Below, one piece after another: positions 24,067-32,512 of a stretch of 64,000 nt of DNA. The notes beneath the pieces are model-generated. The model saw only the letters and a program-made list of their open reading frames with translations, had not been told where the DNA came from and searched no databases. The stretch lies in NCBI RefSeq assembly GCF_003344965.1, contig NZ_CP031194.1, positions 124,001 to 188,000 on the forward strand, written 5' to 3'. The stretch comes from Streptomyces paludis. GTDB taxonomy: Bacteria > Actinomycetota > Actinomycetes > Streptomycetales > Streptomycetaceae. Every line of letters starts with the position of its first letter. Within the stretch, counting starts at the first letter, position 1. The translations under genes were made by a program, and so were the position numbers.

Positions 24067-24660
24067 ATGATCGATGAATTCGCGAAGAACAGCCTGCACG
24101 GGAGACTGCGGCGGGACCGCGAGGCGCTGCTCTGGAAACTCGACGGCTTGTCCGAGTACGACGCCCGCCGGCCTTTGACGGTGACCGGGACCAATCTTCT
24201 CGGCCTGGTCAAACACGTGGCCGGCGTCGAGGCCCGGTACTTCGGCGAGGTCTTCGACCGGCCGTCCCCGGAACCGCTGCCCCGGTGGCAGAACCACGAC
24301 GGCAGCGATCTGTGGGCGGCAGAGGACGAGACCCGCGATCAGATCGTCAAGTCCTACCGGCGCACGTGGGAACACTCGGACGCGACGATCGATGAACTTG
24401 CCCTCGATGCCCCCGGCCATGTGCCGTGGTGGCCGGATCCTTATTCGAACACGAACCTGTTCGCCGTCATGGTCCACGTCCTCGGCGAGACCAACCGGCA
24501 TGCCGGGCACGCCGACATCCTGCGTGAAGGCGTCGACGGGCGAACCGGGATGCGCCCCGAACACGAGACGCAGATCGATGAGGACGCCCGCACCGCCTAC
24601 TGCGCGAAGATCGAACAGGCCGCCAGATCGGCCGCAAGGCGGCGGGACCGCTCCGCGTGA
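24067..24660 (+). CDS. DinB superfamily protein (DUF664)
   Basis: A 197-residue four-helix-bundle protein. The DUF664 pattern includes LLGLVKHVAGVEARYFGE with a metal-ligand His and HVLGETNRHAGHADILRE, which supplies two more His ligands, so a metal site is likely. Family members are often thiol-dependent (mycothiol or bacillithiol) transferases, though DUF664 proteins are mostly uncharacterised. The ATG at 24067 was chosen because it begins the conserved MIDEFAKNSL; an ATG at 24043 is possible. Stands alone. Confidence 0.85.
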   Translation: MIDEFAKNSLHGRLRRDREALLWKLDGLSEYDARRPLTVTGTNLLGLVKHVAGVEARYFGEVFDRPSPEPLPRWQNHDGSDLWAAEDETRDQIVKSYRRTWEHSDATIDELALDAPGHVPWWPDPYSNTNLFAVMVHVLGETNRHAGHADILREGVDGRTGMRPEHETQIDEDARTAYCAKIEQAARSAARRRDRSA

Positions 24661-24904
24661 CGAGGGCAACGCAGCACGTCGGTGCCAGGCGTGACGTCGG
24701 ACGCCGTGGTGTTCGGCCACAGAGCCGCCGCGAAAACCCGTTGGCGGAGCCACGGCAGCCACTGCTACGTTTCCGGAGGCCGTGCAAGAGAGCGAGGAGG
24801 TGGTACCCGTGAACGTATCGACATGGGCGCTCCCCTCCGGGGTCACGGCCGGGCGATAGGTCGTCCGGGAGCGCCGTTCCATGGCACTCCCGAAAGGCAC
24901 GACC

Positions 24905-25639
24905 ATGCAGTTCACTTCTGAGCGGCGTCTCGACGGCGCTGTCCGCGAGCGCGAATTCGCCCTCGGCGAGATCCCCGGCATCCTGTGGACGCCCGGATCC
25001 GTATCCGCACCGGCGCCGCTGATCCTGCTCGGCCCGCCGCCTCTCGGGCTGCGCAAAACGTACCCCCGGCTGGTGGCCCGAGCCCGGCACTCCGCGGCGG
25101 CCGGCTTCGCCACGGCCACCATCGAGCTCCCCGGACGCGGCGACCGGCCCCGCTGGCCCGCCGCCGAGCAGGCACTCGCCGAGCTGCGCCGGGCCATGGA
25201 GGCGGGCGAGCCGGTCAGCGACGAGATCGTCGACGCCCTCATCCTCCCCCTGGTCGACAGGGCGGTCCCGGAATGGCAGGCCGCCCTGGACGCCCTCCTG
25301 TCGCTGCGCGAGATCGGCGGCCCGGTCGGGTACTCGGGGGGAGTGATCTCCATCGGGACCCGGCTGGCGGTGGTCGAGCCGCGTATCTCGGCCGCTGTTC
25401 TGTTCGCCGGGAGTTTCGTCCCTCGCGCCATGTTCCAGGAGGCCCGCCAGGTCACCATTCCGCTGCACGTCCTGCTTCAGTGGGACGACGAAGGGAACGA
25501 CCGGCAGGCGGCGCTGGACCTGTTCGACGCCTTCGGCTCGAAGGAGAAGACACTGCACGCCAATATGGGCGGGCACACCGGCGTCCCGCAGTTCGCGGGG
25601 GACGCCGCGGCCCAGTTCTTCACCCGGCACCTGAAGTGA
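24905..25639 (+). CDS. Alpha/beta hydrolase, dienelactone-hydrolase-like
   Basis: A 244-residue hydrolase. It has LILLGPPPLGLRK near the oxyanion region, the nucleophile elbow GYSGG (VGYSGGVISIGTRLAV), an acid in LLQWDDEGNDRQ and a C-terminal His in MGGHTGVPQF. The ATG at 24905 has GAAAGG 9-14 bases upstream; an earlier in-frame ATG at 24881 does not. No signal peptide. Substrate unknown. The ArsR/VOC pair follows after 100 bp with its own promoter. Confidence 0.8.
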   Translation: MQFTSERRLDGAVREREFALGEIPGILWTPGSVSAPAPLILLGPPPLGLRKTYPRLVARARHSAAAGFATATIELPGRGDRPRWPAAEQALAELRRAMEAGEPVSDEIVDALILPLVDRAVPEWQAALDALLSLREIGGPVGYSGGVISIGTRLAVVEPRISAAVLFAGSFVPRAMFQEARQVTIPLHVLLQWDDEGNDRQAALDLFDAFGSKEKTLHANMGGHTGVPQFAGDAAAQFFTRHLK

Positions 25640-25705
25640 CGCCGGGCCGTCGGGCCACCAGCAGGTGCTGAGCTTCGAGTGCCGCCGGCTCGTGAACAAG
25701 GCGGC

Positions 25706-25735
25706 TTGATAGGCAAGCCCACGCTTGCCTATGCT
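25706..25735 (+). promoter_or_regulatory. Promoter with embedded ArsR dyad operator; transcript probably leaderless
   Basis: ATAGGCAAGC (25709-25718) and GCTTGCCTAT (25723-25732) form a perfect 10-bp inverted repeat around CCAC. It lies across a promoter with -35 TTGATA (25706-25711) and -10 TATGCT (25730-25735), 18 bp apart. The GTG of the ArsR gene starts 6 bases after the -10 box, so transcription would begin at or next to the start codon. ArsR proteins bind such dyads, and the site should give autoregulation. Confidence 0.72.
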
Positions 25736-25741
25736 GCGGTC

Positions 25742-26044
25742 GTGGCCGACGACCTGTTCAAAGCCTTGGCCGACCCCACCCGCCGTACCATCCTCGACGT
25801 GCTCACGGAGAGGTCCGGGCAGACACTGTTCGAGATCTGCTCGCGACTGAGCGCGAAGCGTCAGCCCGGTATCTCGCGTCAGGCGGTCTCCCAGCACCTC
25901 GCCGTGCTGGAGAACGCCGGACTCGTCGAGACCAGGCGGGAGGGCCGCTACAAGTTCCACGACCTGGACACGGCCCCGCTGCGGCAGATCGCCGAGCGGT
26001 GGCCCGCGCCCGACACCTCAGGACCGGAGGAGAGCACTCCATGA
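25742..26044 (+). CDS. ArsR-family winged-helix repressor
   Basis: A 100-residue regulator. It begins VADDLFKALADPTRRTILDVL, the classic ArsR start, then the recognition helix GISRQAVSQHLAVLENAGLV and the wing RREGRYKFHDLD. There is no CxC metal site, so it is probably a non-metal ArsR of the SdpR/PF12840 kind often paired with VOC or SRPBCC genes. GTG 25742 was chosen over an ATG at 25679 because the promoter and operator lie between them. The stop overlaps the VOC start as ATGA. Confidence 0.9.
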   Translation: MADDLFKALADPTRRTILDVLTERSGQTLFEICSRLSAKRQPGISRQAVSQHLAVLENAGLVETRREGRYKFHDLDTAPLRQIAERWPAPDTSGPEESTP

Positions 26045-26433
26045 AGATCCATCTGACCAGCGTCTTCGTCAACGACCAGGCCAAGGCCCTGGCCTTCTAC
26101 ACCGAGATCCTCGGCTTCGTGAAGAAGCACGACGTCCCGCTGGGCGGCGAGGACCGGTGGCTGACCGTCGTCTCCCCCGACGCGCCCGGCGGCACCGAAC
26201 TGCTCCTGGAGCCCGCCGGCCACCCAGCCGTCAAGCCCTACCGCGACGCGCTCGTCCAGGACGGCATCCCGCTCGCCCAGTTCACCGTCGACGACGTGAA
26301 GGCGGAGTACGAGCGCCTGAGCGGCCTCGGCGTCCGCTTCACCCAGGAGCCCCTGGAAGCGGGCCCTGTCACCACCGCCGTCTTCGACGACACCTGCGGC
26401 AACCTGATCCAGATCGCGACACAGCCCCAGTAG
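26041..26433 (+). CDS. VOC-family (glyoxalase/bleomycin-resistance-like) protein
   Basis: A 130-residue VOC protein with the two beta-alpha-beta-beta-beta halves. His4 in KIHLTSVFVNDQAKALAFYTE and a Glu in GTELLLEP are candidate metal ligands; AVFDDTCGNLIQI ends the fold. Such proteins act as small dioxygenases, isomerases, or drug-binding proteins. It is coupled to the ArsR repressor and shares its promoter, so it is probably induced by the compound it handles. Substrate unknown. Confidence 0.88.
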   Translation: MKIHLTSVFVNDQAKALAFYTEILGFVKKHDVPLGGEDRWLTVVSPDAPGGTELLLEPAGHPAVKPYRDALVQDGIPLAQFTVDDVKAEYERLSGLGVRFTQEPLEAGPVTTAVFDDTCGNLIQIATQPQ

Positions 26434-26738
26434 TCCGGACAGCCTCGTGCGCGGGCGCCCCTTTGTGGCGTCGACAGTGACAGCCCCCGGCCGTCGCATG
26501 CCGTGCTACTTGGCCGGGTTCGATCGATACTGGATCCGTACGGCGAAAATCGCCGCGCCGAGCCGCCCCGCAAGGAGCTGACCATGCGTCAGGGAAGTCG
26601 GCACGAGGTCAGCACAAGCACCGCCGGGAACCGCTTCGGACCGCCAGGAACCGCCAAGATCGCAAATCGGACACACGCCGCCTGAGCTGCAAAAACGCGG
26701 GTCAGGGGCAGAGCTGTAAGCCTATCTGGGAGGCACCC
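26434..26738. other. Intergenic region before dhaKLM
   Basis: A 305-bp stretch containing one weak small-ORF candidate (26584-26685). The likely dhaK ribosome site GGGAGG is at 26728-26733. No hairpin or operator stood out. Confidence 0.4.
26584..26685 (+). CDS. Possible 33-residue small ORF upstream of dhaK
   Basis: ATG 26584 is preceded by AAGGAG at 6 bases, one of the better ribosome sites in the window. It encodes MRQGSRHEVSTSTAGNRFGP then PGTAKIANRTHAA. The product is short, polar and of no recognised family. It could be a leader peptide for the kinase operon or chance. Confidence 0.28.
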   Translation: MRQGSRHEVSTSTAGNRFGPPGTAKIANRTHAA

Positions 26739-27731
26739 TTGAAGATGTTGATCAACGTGCCGGAGACCGTTGTCGCGGATGCGCTGCGGGGGATGGCGGC
26801 CGCGCATCCTCAGCTCACGGTCGATGTGGAGAACCGGGTGGTGGTACGGCGGGACGCGCCCGTCGCGGGGAAGGTGGGGCTGGTCTCCGGGGGCGGGTCG
26901 GGGCATGAGCCGTTGCACGGGGGGTTCGTGGGGCCGGGGATGCTGTCGGCGGCGTGTCCCGGGGAGGTGTTCACCTCGCCCGTACCCGATCAGATGGCGC
27001 GGGCCGCCGCGGCCGTGGACAGCGGGGCCGGGGTGCTGTTCATCGTCAAGAACTACACCGGTGACGTACTGAACTTCGACATGGCCGCCGAGCTGGCCGA
27101 GGACGAGGGCATCCAGATCGGAAAAGTCCTGGTCAATGATGATGTGGCGGTGACCGACAGCCTGTTCACGGCCGGGCGGCGCGGTACGGGCGCGACGCTG
27201 TTCGTGGAGAAGATGGCGGGGGCGGCGGCCGAGGAGGGGCTGCCGTTGGAGCGGGTCGAGGCGATCGGCCGGCGGGTGAACGAGAGCTCCCGCAGCTTCG
27301 GGGTCGCGCTGAGCGCCGTCACCACGCCCGCCAAGGGCAGCCCGACCTTTGATCTGCCCGCCGGTGAGCTGGAGCTGGGCATCGGGATCCACGGCGAGCC
27401 GGGGCGCGAGCGGCGGGCGATGATGACCTCCCGCGAGATCGCCGACTTCGCCGTGAACGCCGTACTCGACGACCTCCGGCCCTCGGGTCCGGTGATCGCG
27501 CTGGTCAACGGCATGGGCGGGACGCCGCTGCTGGAGCTGTACGGGTTCAGCGCCGAGGTGCAGCGGGTACTGGGCGAGCGGGGCGTCGCGGTGGCCCGTA
27601 CGCTCGTCGGCAACTACGTGACCTCGCTCGACATGGCGGGCTGCTCGGTGACCCTCTGCCAGGTCGACGAGGAGTTGCTGCGGCTCTGGGACGCGCCGGT
27701 GGAGACCGCCGCGCTCCGCTGGGGCCGGTAG
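26739..27731 (+). CDS. dhaK: PTS-dependent dihydroxyacetone kinase, DhaK subunit
   Basis: A 330-residue substrate-binding subunit. SGGGSGHEPLHGGF is the dihydroxyacetone loop and His218 in GIGIHGEPG forms the covalent hemiaminal with the substrate. Start TTG 26739 follows GGGAGG by 5 bases and gives MKMLINV, the usual actinobacterial start; ATG 26745 is an alternative. Operon with dhaL (73-bp gap) and dhaM. With DhaL-ADP it converts dihydroxyacetone to DHAP in the cytoplasm, feeding glycolysis. Confidence 0.96.
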   Translation: MKMLINVPETVVADALRGMAAAHPQLTVDVENRVVVRRDAPVAGKVGLVSGGGSGHEPLHGGFVGPGMLSAACPGEVFTSPVPDQMARAAAAVDSGAGVLFIVKNYTGDVLNFDMAAELAEDEGIQIGKVLVNDDVAVTDSLFTAGRRGTGATLFVEKMAGAAAEEGLPLERVEAIGRRVNESSRSFGVALSAVTTPAKGSPTFDLPAGELELGIGIHGEPGRERRAMMTSREIADFAVNAVLDDLRPSGPVIALVNGMGGTPLLELYGFSAEVQRVLGERGVAVARTLVGNYVTSLDMAGCSVTLCQVDEELLRLWDAPVETAALRWGR

Positions 27732-27804
27732 TCGACGGCAGGGCCCGTCAGGGCGTGGGCGGGCTGGATCGGGCCGGGAGGCCCGTTGGGGTGAGGAGAT
27801 CGCG

Positions 27805-28455
27805 ATGGACCGGATGCTCGACACGGCTTTCTTCGTCCGCTGGCTGACCGCCACCGCGGCCGCCGTGGAGCGGGACGCCGATCTGCTGACCGAGCTGGAC
27901 TCGGCCATCGGCGACGCGGACCACGGCAGCAATCTCCAGCGCGGTTTCAGGGCCGTCACGGCCAGTCTCGGCGAGGAGCCGCCGGCCACGCCCGGCGCCG
28001 CCCTGACGCTGGCGGGCCGGCGGCTGATCTCCACGGTGGGCGGCGCGTCCGGGCCGCTGTACGGGACGCTCCTGCGGCGTACGGGCAAGGCGCTGGGCGA
28101 CGCGGCCGAGGTGTCCCCCGCGCAGCTGGCCGAGGCGCTGCGCACCGGCGTCGCGGCGGTGGCGCAGCTCGGCGGGGCCAAGGCCGGGGACAAGACGATG
28201 CTGGACGCGCTGGAACCGGCGGTCGAGGCGCTCGGTTCCGCTCCGCCTCCGGACGGCTCCTCGTCGTTTCCGGCGGCGGCACGCGCGGCTGCCGAGGGCG
28301 CCCTCGCCACCGTGCCGCTCCAGGCGCACAAGGGCCGGGCGAGCTATCTGGGCGAACGGAGCATCGGGCACCAGGACCCGGGCGCGACCTCGTCGGCCCT
28401 GCTGATCGCCGCCCTCGCCGAAGCGGCGGAGGCAGACGGGGAGGTGAGCGAATGA
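27805..28455 (+). CDS. dhaL: Dihydroxyacetone kinase, ADP-binding subunit DhaL
   Basis: A 216-residue subunit. Metal/nucleotide-binding acids are in LDSAIGDADHGSN (Asp32, Asp37, Asp39). GGASGPLYG binds phosphate and GDKTMLDAL and GRASYLGERSIGHQDPGA complete the family pattern. GAGGAG precedes the ATG. The stop overlaps the dhaM start as ATGA. In this system ADP stays bound and is rephosphorylated by DhaM, rather than exchanging with ATP. Confidence 0.96.
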   Translation: MDRMLDTAFFVRWLTATAAAVERDADLLTELDSAIGDADHGSNLQRGFRAVTASLGEEPPATPGAALTLAGRRLISTVGGASGPLYGTLLRRTGKALGDAAEVSPAQLAEALRTGVAAVAQLGGAKAGDKTMLDALEPAVEALGSAPPPDGSSSFPAAARAAAEGALATVPLQAHKGRASYLGERSIGHQDPGATSSALLIAALAEAAEADGEVSE

Positions 28456-28862
28456 GCATCGAAGCGCCGGTCGGCATCGTCCTCGTGTCGCACAGCGGCC
28501 CGGTCGCCACGGCCGTCGCCGCGCTGGCGCAGGGGTTGGCGGGCGGCGGTGGCACCGCGCCCGTCGCGGCGGCCGGCGGCACCCCGGACGGCGGTCTCGG
28601 TACGAGTTCCGAGCTGATCGCGGCCGCGGCGGCCTCGGTGGACCGGGGCGCGGGCGTGGCGATCCTCGTGGATCTCGGCAGCGCCGTGCTCACCGTCAAG
28701 GCGATGCTCGCCGAGGGCGACGAACTCCCGCCGGAGGCACGGCTCGTCGACGCGCCCTTCGTCGAGGGAGCGGTCGCCGCCCTGGTCACGGCCTCCGCGG
28801 GCGGGGACCTGGACGCGGTGGAGGCGGCGGCCTCGGAGGCGTATCAGTACCGCAAACAGTGA
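28452..28862 (+). CDS. dhaM: Dihydroxyacetone kinase phosphotransfer subunit DhaM (EIIA-like only)
   Basis: A 136-residue EIIA-mannose-like domain with the phospho-His14 in VLVSHSGPVA. Only this domain is present; the HPr and EI-like extensions of E. coli DhaM are missing, so general HPr must supply phosphate. DLGSAVLTVKAML is a conserved interior segment. Last gene of dhaKLM; the convergent M56 gene ends 16 bp away. Confidence 0.95.
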   Translation: MSIEAPVGIVLVSHSGPVATAVAALAQGLAGGGGTAPVAAAGGTPDGGLGTSSELIAAAAASVDRGAGVAILVDLGSAVLTVKAMLAEGDELPPEARLVDAPFVEGAVAALVTASAGGDLDAVEAAASEAYQYRKQ

Positions 28863-28878
28863 TCGCGCCGTCCCTCCG

Positions 28879-29919
28879 TCACAGCGGTGTGGCGGCCCGC
28901 AGGACGAGGACGAGGGTGACGGCCGCGTTCGCCGAGGAGAGGGCGGAGCCCAGTGTTCCGACCGCCGCCGCCCATACGGCCAGCCCCACCGCCGTGAACA
29001 CCGGCGGCCAGCGCACCGCCGCCGGCGCGGGCCCCAGCAGCGCGGCCACCCGGCGCGGCACCGGCCCGGGTCCGGTGCCGGCGGTTCCCGGGCCCGCGAT
29101 CCCCGCCAGGGTCGGGCTGGGGGTGCCCCGGGAGACGAGCGCGGCCTTGCCGATGGCGCGGGCCACGACCGTACGGTCCCCGGTGGCCCGTGCCGCCTCC
29201 TCGTCCGCCCAGCGTTCGCTGGTGTACGCGACCGCCGACCGGAGCGGGCGCAGCAGCGGATTGGCCCGCGCGGCGAGCCGTACGGTCAGCAGGAACCGGT
29301 GGTGGCCCCCGGCGAGATGCGCGCGTTCGTGCGCGACCAGCGCCGCCCGCTCCCGGGGGCCGAGGCACGCGAGCATGGCCGTGGACACGACGATCCGGCC
29401 TCGCGCACGGGCGGTCGTACGGGCGGTCGCACGCGCCGTCGTACGGGCGTCGGTTCCGCCGGAGGACACGGTCCCCGTCCGGGGCAGCGGCAACGGGAGC
29501 GGCAGCGCGTACGCGTACGGTGCCTCGTCGGTCACGACGGCCAGCTCCCCGTCGGGCAGTCCGGCGAGCGCGCGCTGCGCCCGGCGGCGTACGCGGCGAT
29601 GGCGCAGCGCGGCCTCCGCGCAGCCCACGGCGACCGCGGCGAGGGCCACGATCGCCGCCTTGCCGGTTATCCCGTCGTACGGGACCGCCTCCCGGACCTC
29701 GGGGTCCGACCAGGCGTCGGGCAGCGGGTTCCCGGCCAGTTGCGCGGTGCCGACCACCACCAGGAGCCCCAGGCACAGCGTGCTGCACACCGCGAGGACG
29801 GCGGCGAGCGCGGCGAGCAGCCGGGTGGCGACGCGCGGGTGGAGACGGTACGCGGCGAGGCGCGCGACGGGCAGCGCGGTCAGCGGCAGGACGAGCGGCA
29901 GATAGACGAAGACCCCCAC
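28879..29919 (-). CDS. M56 (BlaR1-like) membrane zinc metallopeptidase
   Basis: A 346-residue membrane peptidase with about four helices. The zinc motif is HERAH in ALVAHERAHLAGGHH, with the downstream Glu in ERWADEEAA. An internal Arg/Thr/Ala-rich segment precedes the catalytic region. It lacks the extracellular penicillin-sensor domain of BlaR1. GTG 29919 was chosen because it begins just after the BlaI stop (5-bp gap) and yields VFVYLPLVLPLTALPVARL. It probably cleaves the paired BlaI repressor or a membrane substrate upon a cell-envelope signal. A paralogous pair lies at 61745-63081. Confidence 0.87.
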   Translation of the reverse strand: MGVFVYLPLVLPLTALPVARLAAYRLHPRVATRLLAALAAVLAVCSTLCLGLLVVVGTAQLAGNPLPDAWSDPEVREAVPYDGITGKAAIVALAAVAVGCAEAALRHRRVRRRAQRALAGLPDGELAVVTDEAPYAYALPLPLPLPRTGTVSSGGTDARTTARATARTTARARGRIVVSTAMLACLGPRERAALVAHERAHLAGGHHRFLLTVRLAARANPLLRPLRSAVAYTSERWADEEAARATGDRTVVARAIGKAALVSRGTPSPTLAGIAGPGTAGTGPGPVPRRVAALLGPAPAAVRWPPVFTAVGLAVWAAAVGTLGSALSSANAAVTLVLVLRAATPL

Positions 29920-29924
29920 GCGGC

Positions 29925-30425
29925 TCAGCCCTCCGCCCCGGCCGGGCCACTGCCCGTGGGGCCTTCCATGGGGCCTTCCGTGCGGCCTTCGGCGTAGCCG
30001 GCCACATCGCCGTCCTCGGGGAGTCCGAGCAGGTCGCGCAGGAGCCGTTCGTCGTCGGGCGAGAGCGTGGTGACGAACCGGGCCAGTACGGCGCCGCGGT
30101 CCGCCTCGGCGTCCAGCACCCGGCGCATCCGCAGGGCGGCGAGCCCCGCCTCGTCCGAGGCCGCGCGCCACAGGAAGGAGCGGCCCGCGCGCTCCCGGGT
30201 GACGGCGCGCTTGACATGGAGCCGGGTGAGGATGGTCATGACGGTCGTGTACGCGAGATCGCCGCCGAACCGTTCCCGCACCCAGGCGGCGGTGACGGGA
30301 CCGGGCGCATCGCTCAGCGCGGCGAGGATCTGGGCCTCCAGTTCGCCCTGGCCCCGGCGGCGGGGCCGCTCGTCCGGCAGCGCGCCGGCGCTCGGATCGC
30401 GGCTCGGATTTCCGGGCACCCTCAC
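29925..30425 (-). CDS. BlaI/MecI/CopY-family repressor (first copy)
   Basis: A 166-residue regulator. The winged helix spans about residues 28-95: ELEAQILAALSDAPGPVTAA, then FGGDLAYTTVMTILTRLHVK and FLWRAASDE. The dimerisation tail has RGAVLARFVTTLSPDDERLL. A Gly/Glu-rich C-terminal tail is extra. GTG 30425 has GGAGGGAGG upstream. It should repress itself and the M56 gene through the CTACAG...CTGTAG dyad at 30545-30560, and be inactivated by proteolysis. Confidence 0.9.
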   Translation of the reverse strand: MRVPGNPSRDPSAGALPDERPRRRGQGELEAQILAALSDAPGPVTAAWVRERFGGDLAYTTVMTILTRLHVKRAVTRERAGRSFLWRAASDEAGLAALRMRRVLDAEADRGAVLARFVTTLSPDDERLLRDLLGLPEDGDVAGYAEGRTEGPMEGPTGSGPAGAEG

Positions 30426-30477
30426 GGTCGATCGCCTCCCTCCGGCCGCGTGGCCGTGCCACGGGACATGAGGCCCA

Positions 30478-30517
30478 TGCTACTGAGGCGCGCCCGGTGC
30501 TACAGAGGCGCGCCCGG
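30478..30517. repeat. 20-bp tandem direct repeat upstream of the first BlaI gene
   Basis: Two copies (30478-30497 and 30498-30517) of TGCTAC(T/A)GAGGCGCGCC followed by CGG, differing at one base. The second copy holds CTACAG, the half-site of the nearby BlaI dyad, and the first holds CTACTG. Together with the full dyad at 30545-30560 they could give extra BlaI contacts. Confidence 0.6.
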
Positions 30518-30544
30518 CGGCACCGACGCCCTCTGCCGTGAACT

Positions 30545-30560
30545 TCTACAGTCCTGTAGA
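30545..30560. promoter_or_regulatory. BlaI operator (dyad) of the first BlaI/M56 pair
   Basis: TCTACAG-TC-CTGTAGA, a 7-bp perfect inverted repeat with a 2-bp centre. It resembles the TACA...TGTA dyads bound by BlaI/MecI proteins, and recurs almost identically at 63127-63140 upstream of the second BlaI gene. It lies about 120 bp upstream of the repressor start. Confidence 0.72.
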
Positions 30561-30700
30561 TTTCGATTCCGGCCGGACTCCGGCCGTACCGTACCCGGCC
30601 CGGTCATCGGTCCGGCAGGGGCACAGGGCGCAGGGCGCGCGTCCTGTGCCCCGCACTCGTCCTGTGCCCCGTACTCCGTACGGAAGGGCCGAGCCCCGAA

Positions 30701-32020
30701 TCAGCCGTGGCTGGGGGCCGCGTCGGTGGCGGCGTCCGTGGATTCCGTCTTGACGGTCTCCACGCTCACGCTCGACACCGTCGACACGGCCGCCTCCGGT
30801 ACGGCGCTCTCCGCGTCGCCCGCGACAGCCGCCGCGGCCACGGGCCCGGAGACGGGCGCCGGGGCGGGCTTCTTGCGCGTCAGGCGCCGGGCCAGCGGCT
30901 CCGTCCAGCGGGCGGCCAGCGGCCCGAGGATCACCAGGATCAGCACGTACGCCGTGGCCAGCGGCCCGATGCGCGGCTCCACGCCGACGGCGAGCCCCGC
31001 GATGACGATGGAGAACTCGCCGCGTGCCACCAGGGTGCCGCCGGTGCGCCAGCGGCCCGCCGTTCTGACCCCGGCGCGCTTCGCCGCGTACCAGCCGGTG
31101 CCGATCTTGGTGAGCGTGGTGATGGTCGCCAGGATGAGCGCCGGGACGAGGACCGGCGGAATGGCGGCCGGGTCGGTGTTCAGCCCGAAGAAGACGAAGA
31201 AGACGGCGGCGAACAGGTCACGCAGCGGCGCGAGCAGGTTGTGCGCGCCCTCCGCGACCTCGCCCGAGAGCGCGATCCCGACGAGGAACGCGCCGACCGC
31301 CGCCGAGACCTGGAGCTGCTGCGCGACCCCGGCGACCAGCACGGTCAGGCCGAGGACGACCAGGAGCAGCATCTCGGGGTTGTCGGAGGAGACGGCGCGG
31401 CTGATCAGCCGGCCGTGCCGCAGGGCCAGATAGAGCACCGCGCCGACCGTACCGAGCGAAATCAGCAGGGTGAGGCTGCCGCCCGCGAGGCTGAGCCCGG
31501 CGAGCAGGGCGGTGAGCAGCGGCAGATAGACGGCCATGGCGAGGTCTTCTATGACCAGGACGCCGAGGATCACCGGTGTCTCGCGGTTGCCGAGCCGGCC
31601 GAGGTCGCCGAGGACCTTGGCGATCACCCCCGACGACGAGATCCAGGTGACACCCGCCAGGGCCACCGCCGCGACCGGGCCCCAGCCCAGGATCAGCGCG
31701 GCGACGGCACCCGGCACGGCGTTCAGGACGAAGTCGACGATGCCCGAGGGGTACTGGGTCTTGAGATTCGAGACCAGCTCCGAGGCGCTGTACTCCAGAC
31801 CGAGCAGGAGCAGCAGCAGGATGACGCCGATCTCCGCGCCGGTGGCGACGAACTCCTCGCTGGCGTTGAGCGGGAGCAGGCCGCCGTGGCCGAAGGCGAG
31901 TCCGGCGAGCAGATAGAGCGGGATGGCGGAGAAGCCCACACGGCCGGCGAGCCGGCCCAGGATCCCCAGGCCGAGGATGATGGCCCCGAGTTCGATGAGC
32001 AGTTCGGTCGTTTCGTGCAC
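30701..32020 (-). CDS. CPA2-family K+(Na+)/H+ antiporter membrane subunit
   Basis: A 439-residue protein with about 12 membrane helices. Typical CPA2 features are the LGLEYSASEL segment, a VLVIEDLAMAVYLP helix with charged membrane residues, and VARGEFSIVIAGLA. A cytoplasmic Ala/Val/Thr/Glu-rich tail of about 60 residues is extra and lacks an RCK domain. GTG start at 32020, 6 bp after the TrkA_C-type gene, so the two form an operon like KhtTU, where the soluble subunit gates efflux. It should export K+ or Na+ in exchange for H+ under alkaline or osmotic stress. Confidence 0.9.
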   Translation of the reverse strand: MHETTELLIELGAIILGLGILGRLAGRVGFSAIPLYLLAGLAFGHGGLLPLNASEEFVATGAEIGVILLLLLLGLEYSASELVSNLKTQYPSGIVDFVLNAVPGAVAALILGWGPVAAVALAGVTWISSSGVIAKVLGDLGRLGNRETPVILGVLVIEDLAMAVYLPLLTALLAGLSLAGGSLTLLISLGTVGAVLYLALRHGRLISRAVSSDNPEMLLLVVLGLTVLVAGVAQQLQVSAAVGAFLVGIALSGEVAEGAHNLLAPLRDLFAAVFFVFFGLNTDPAAIPPVLVPALILATITTLTKIGTGWYAAKRAGVRTAGRWRTGGTLVARGEFSIVIAGLAVGVEPRIGPLATAYVLILVILGPLAARWTEPLARRLTRKKPAPAPVSGPVAAAAVAGDAESAVPEAAVSTVSSVSVETVKTESTDAATDAAPSHG

Positions 32021-32026
32021 GGGCGC

Positions 32027-32512
32027 TTATCCTCCGGTGATCAGTTCGGCGACGGCGTCCACGCCTTCCCGGGTTCCGACGACGACGAGCGTGTCCCCCA
32101 GGGCGAAGCGGAAGTCCGGGGTGGGCGAGGGAAAGGCATCGGTGCGGCGCAGCACGGCGACGATGGACGCGCCCGTGCGGCTGCGCACCTGGGTGTCACC
32201 GAGCGTCCGGCCCACGTAGGGGGAGCGCTTGGTGACCGGGATGTGCTCGGTGAGCAGGTCGATCTCAAGGTGTTGATGCAGATGCGCGACGGGATCGGGC
32301 ATCAGCAGCTTCGAGAGCGCGTTCGACTCGTGCGGCGCCAGGGGGGCGGCGTCCCGGCAGTTGTCGTCGTCCTCGGGGTCGTGGAACGCGAGAATGCGCC
32401 GCCCGTCCTGGTGCACGACCACCGACAGGTGCTTTCCCGCTTCGGTGTTCAGGTCGTAGCGGGTACCGACCCCGGGCAGGGGGGTCTTGCTGACGTGAGC
32501 TGTGGGCTCCAT
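32027..32512 (-). CDS. TrkA_C-domain regulatory subunit of the antiporter (KhtT-like)
   Basis: A 161-residue soluble protein. The C-terminal TrkA_C (RCK_C) domain (about 85-158) shows VGRTLGDTQVRSRTGASIVA and the glycine-rich end FALGDTLVVVGTREGVDAV. The N-terminal half (GVGTRYDLNTEAGKHLSVVV) matches KhtT-type subunits. It probably binds a nucleotide or pH signal and controls the membrane subunit encoded 6 bp downstream. Confidence 0.9.
   Translation of the reverse strand: MEPTAHVSKTPLPGVGTRYDLNTEAGKHLSVVVHQDGRRILAFHDPEDDDNCRDAAPLAPHESNALSKLLMPDPVAHLHQHLEIDLLTEHIPVTKRSPYVGRTLGDTQVRSRTGASIVAVLRRTDAFPSPTPDFRFALGDTLVVVGTREGVDAVAELITGG

Noticed and set aside
28859..29905. Plus-strand frame overlapping the first M56 gene
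   Set aside because: Ser/Arg/Thr-rich antisense frame with no motif, while the minus strand has the HExxH zinc site.
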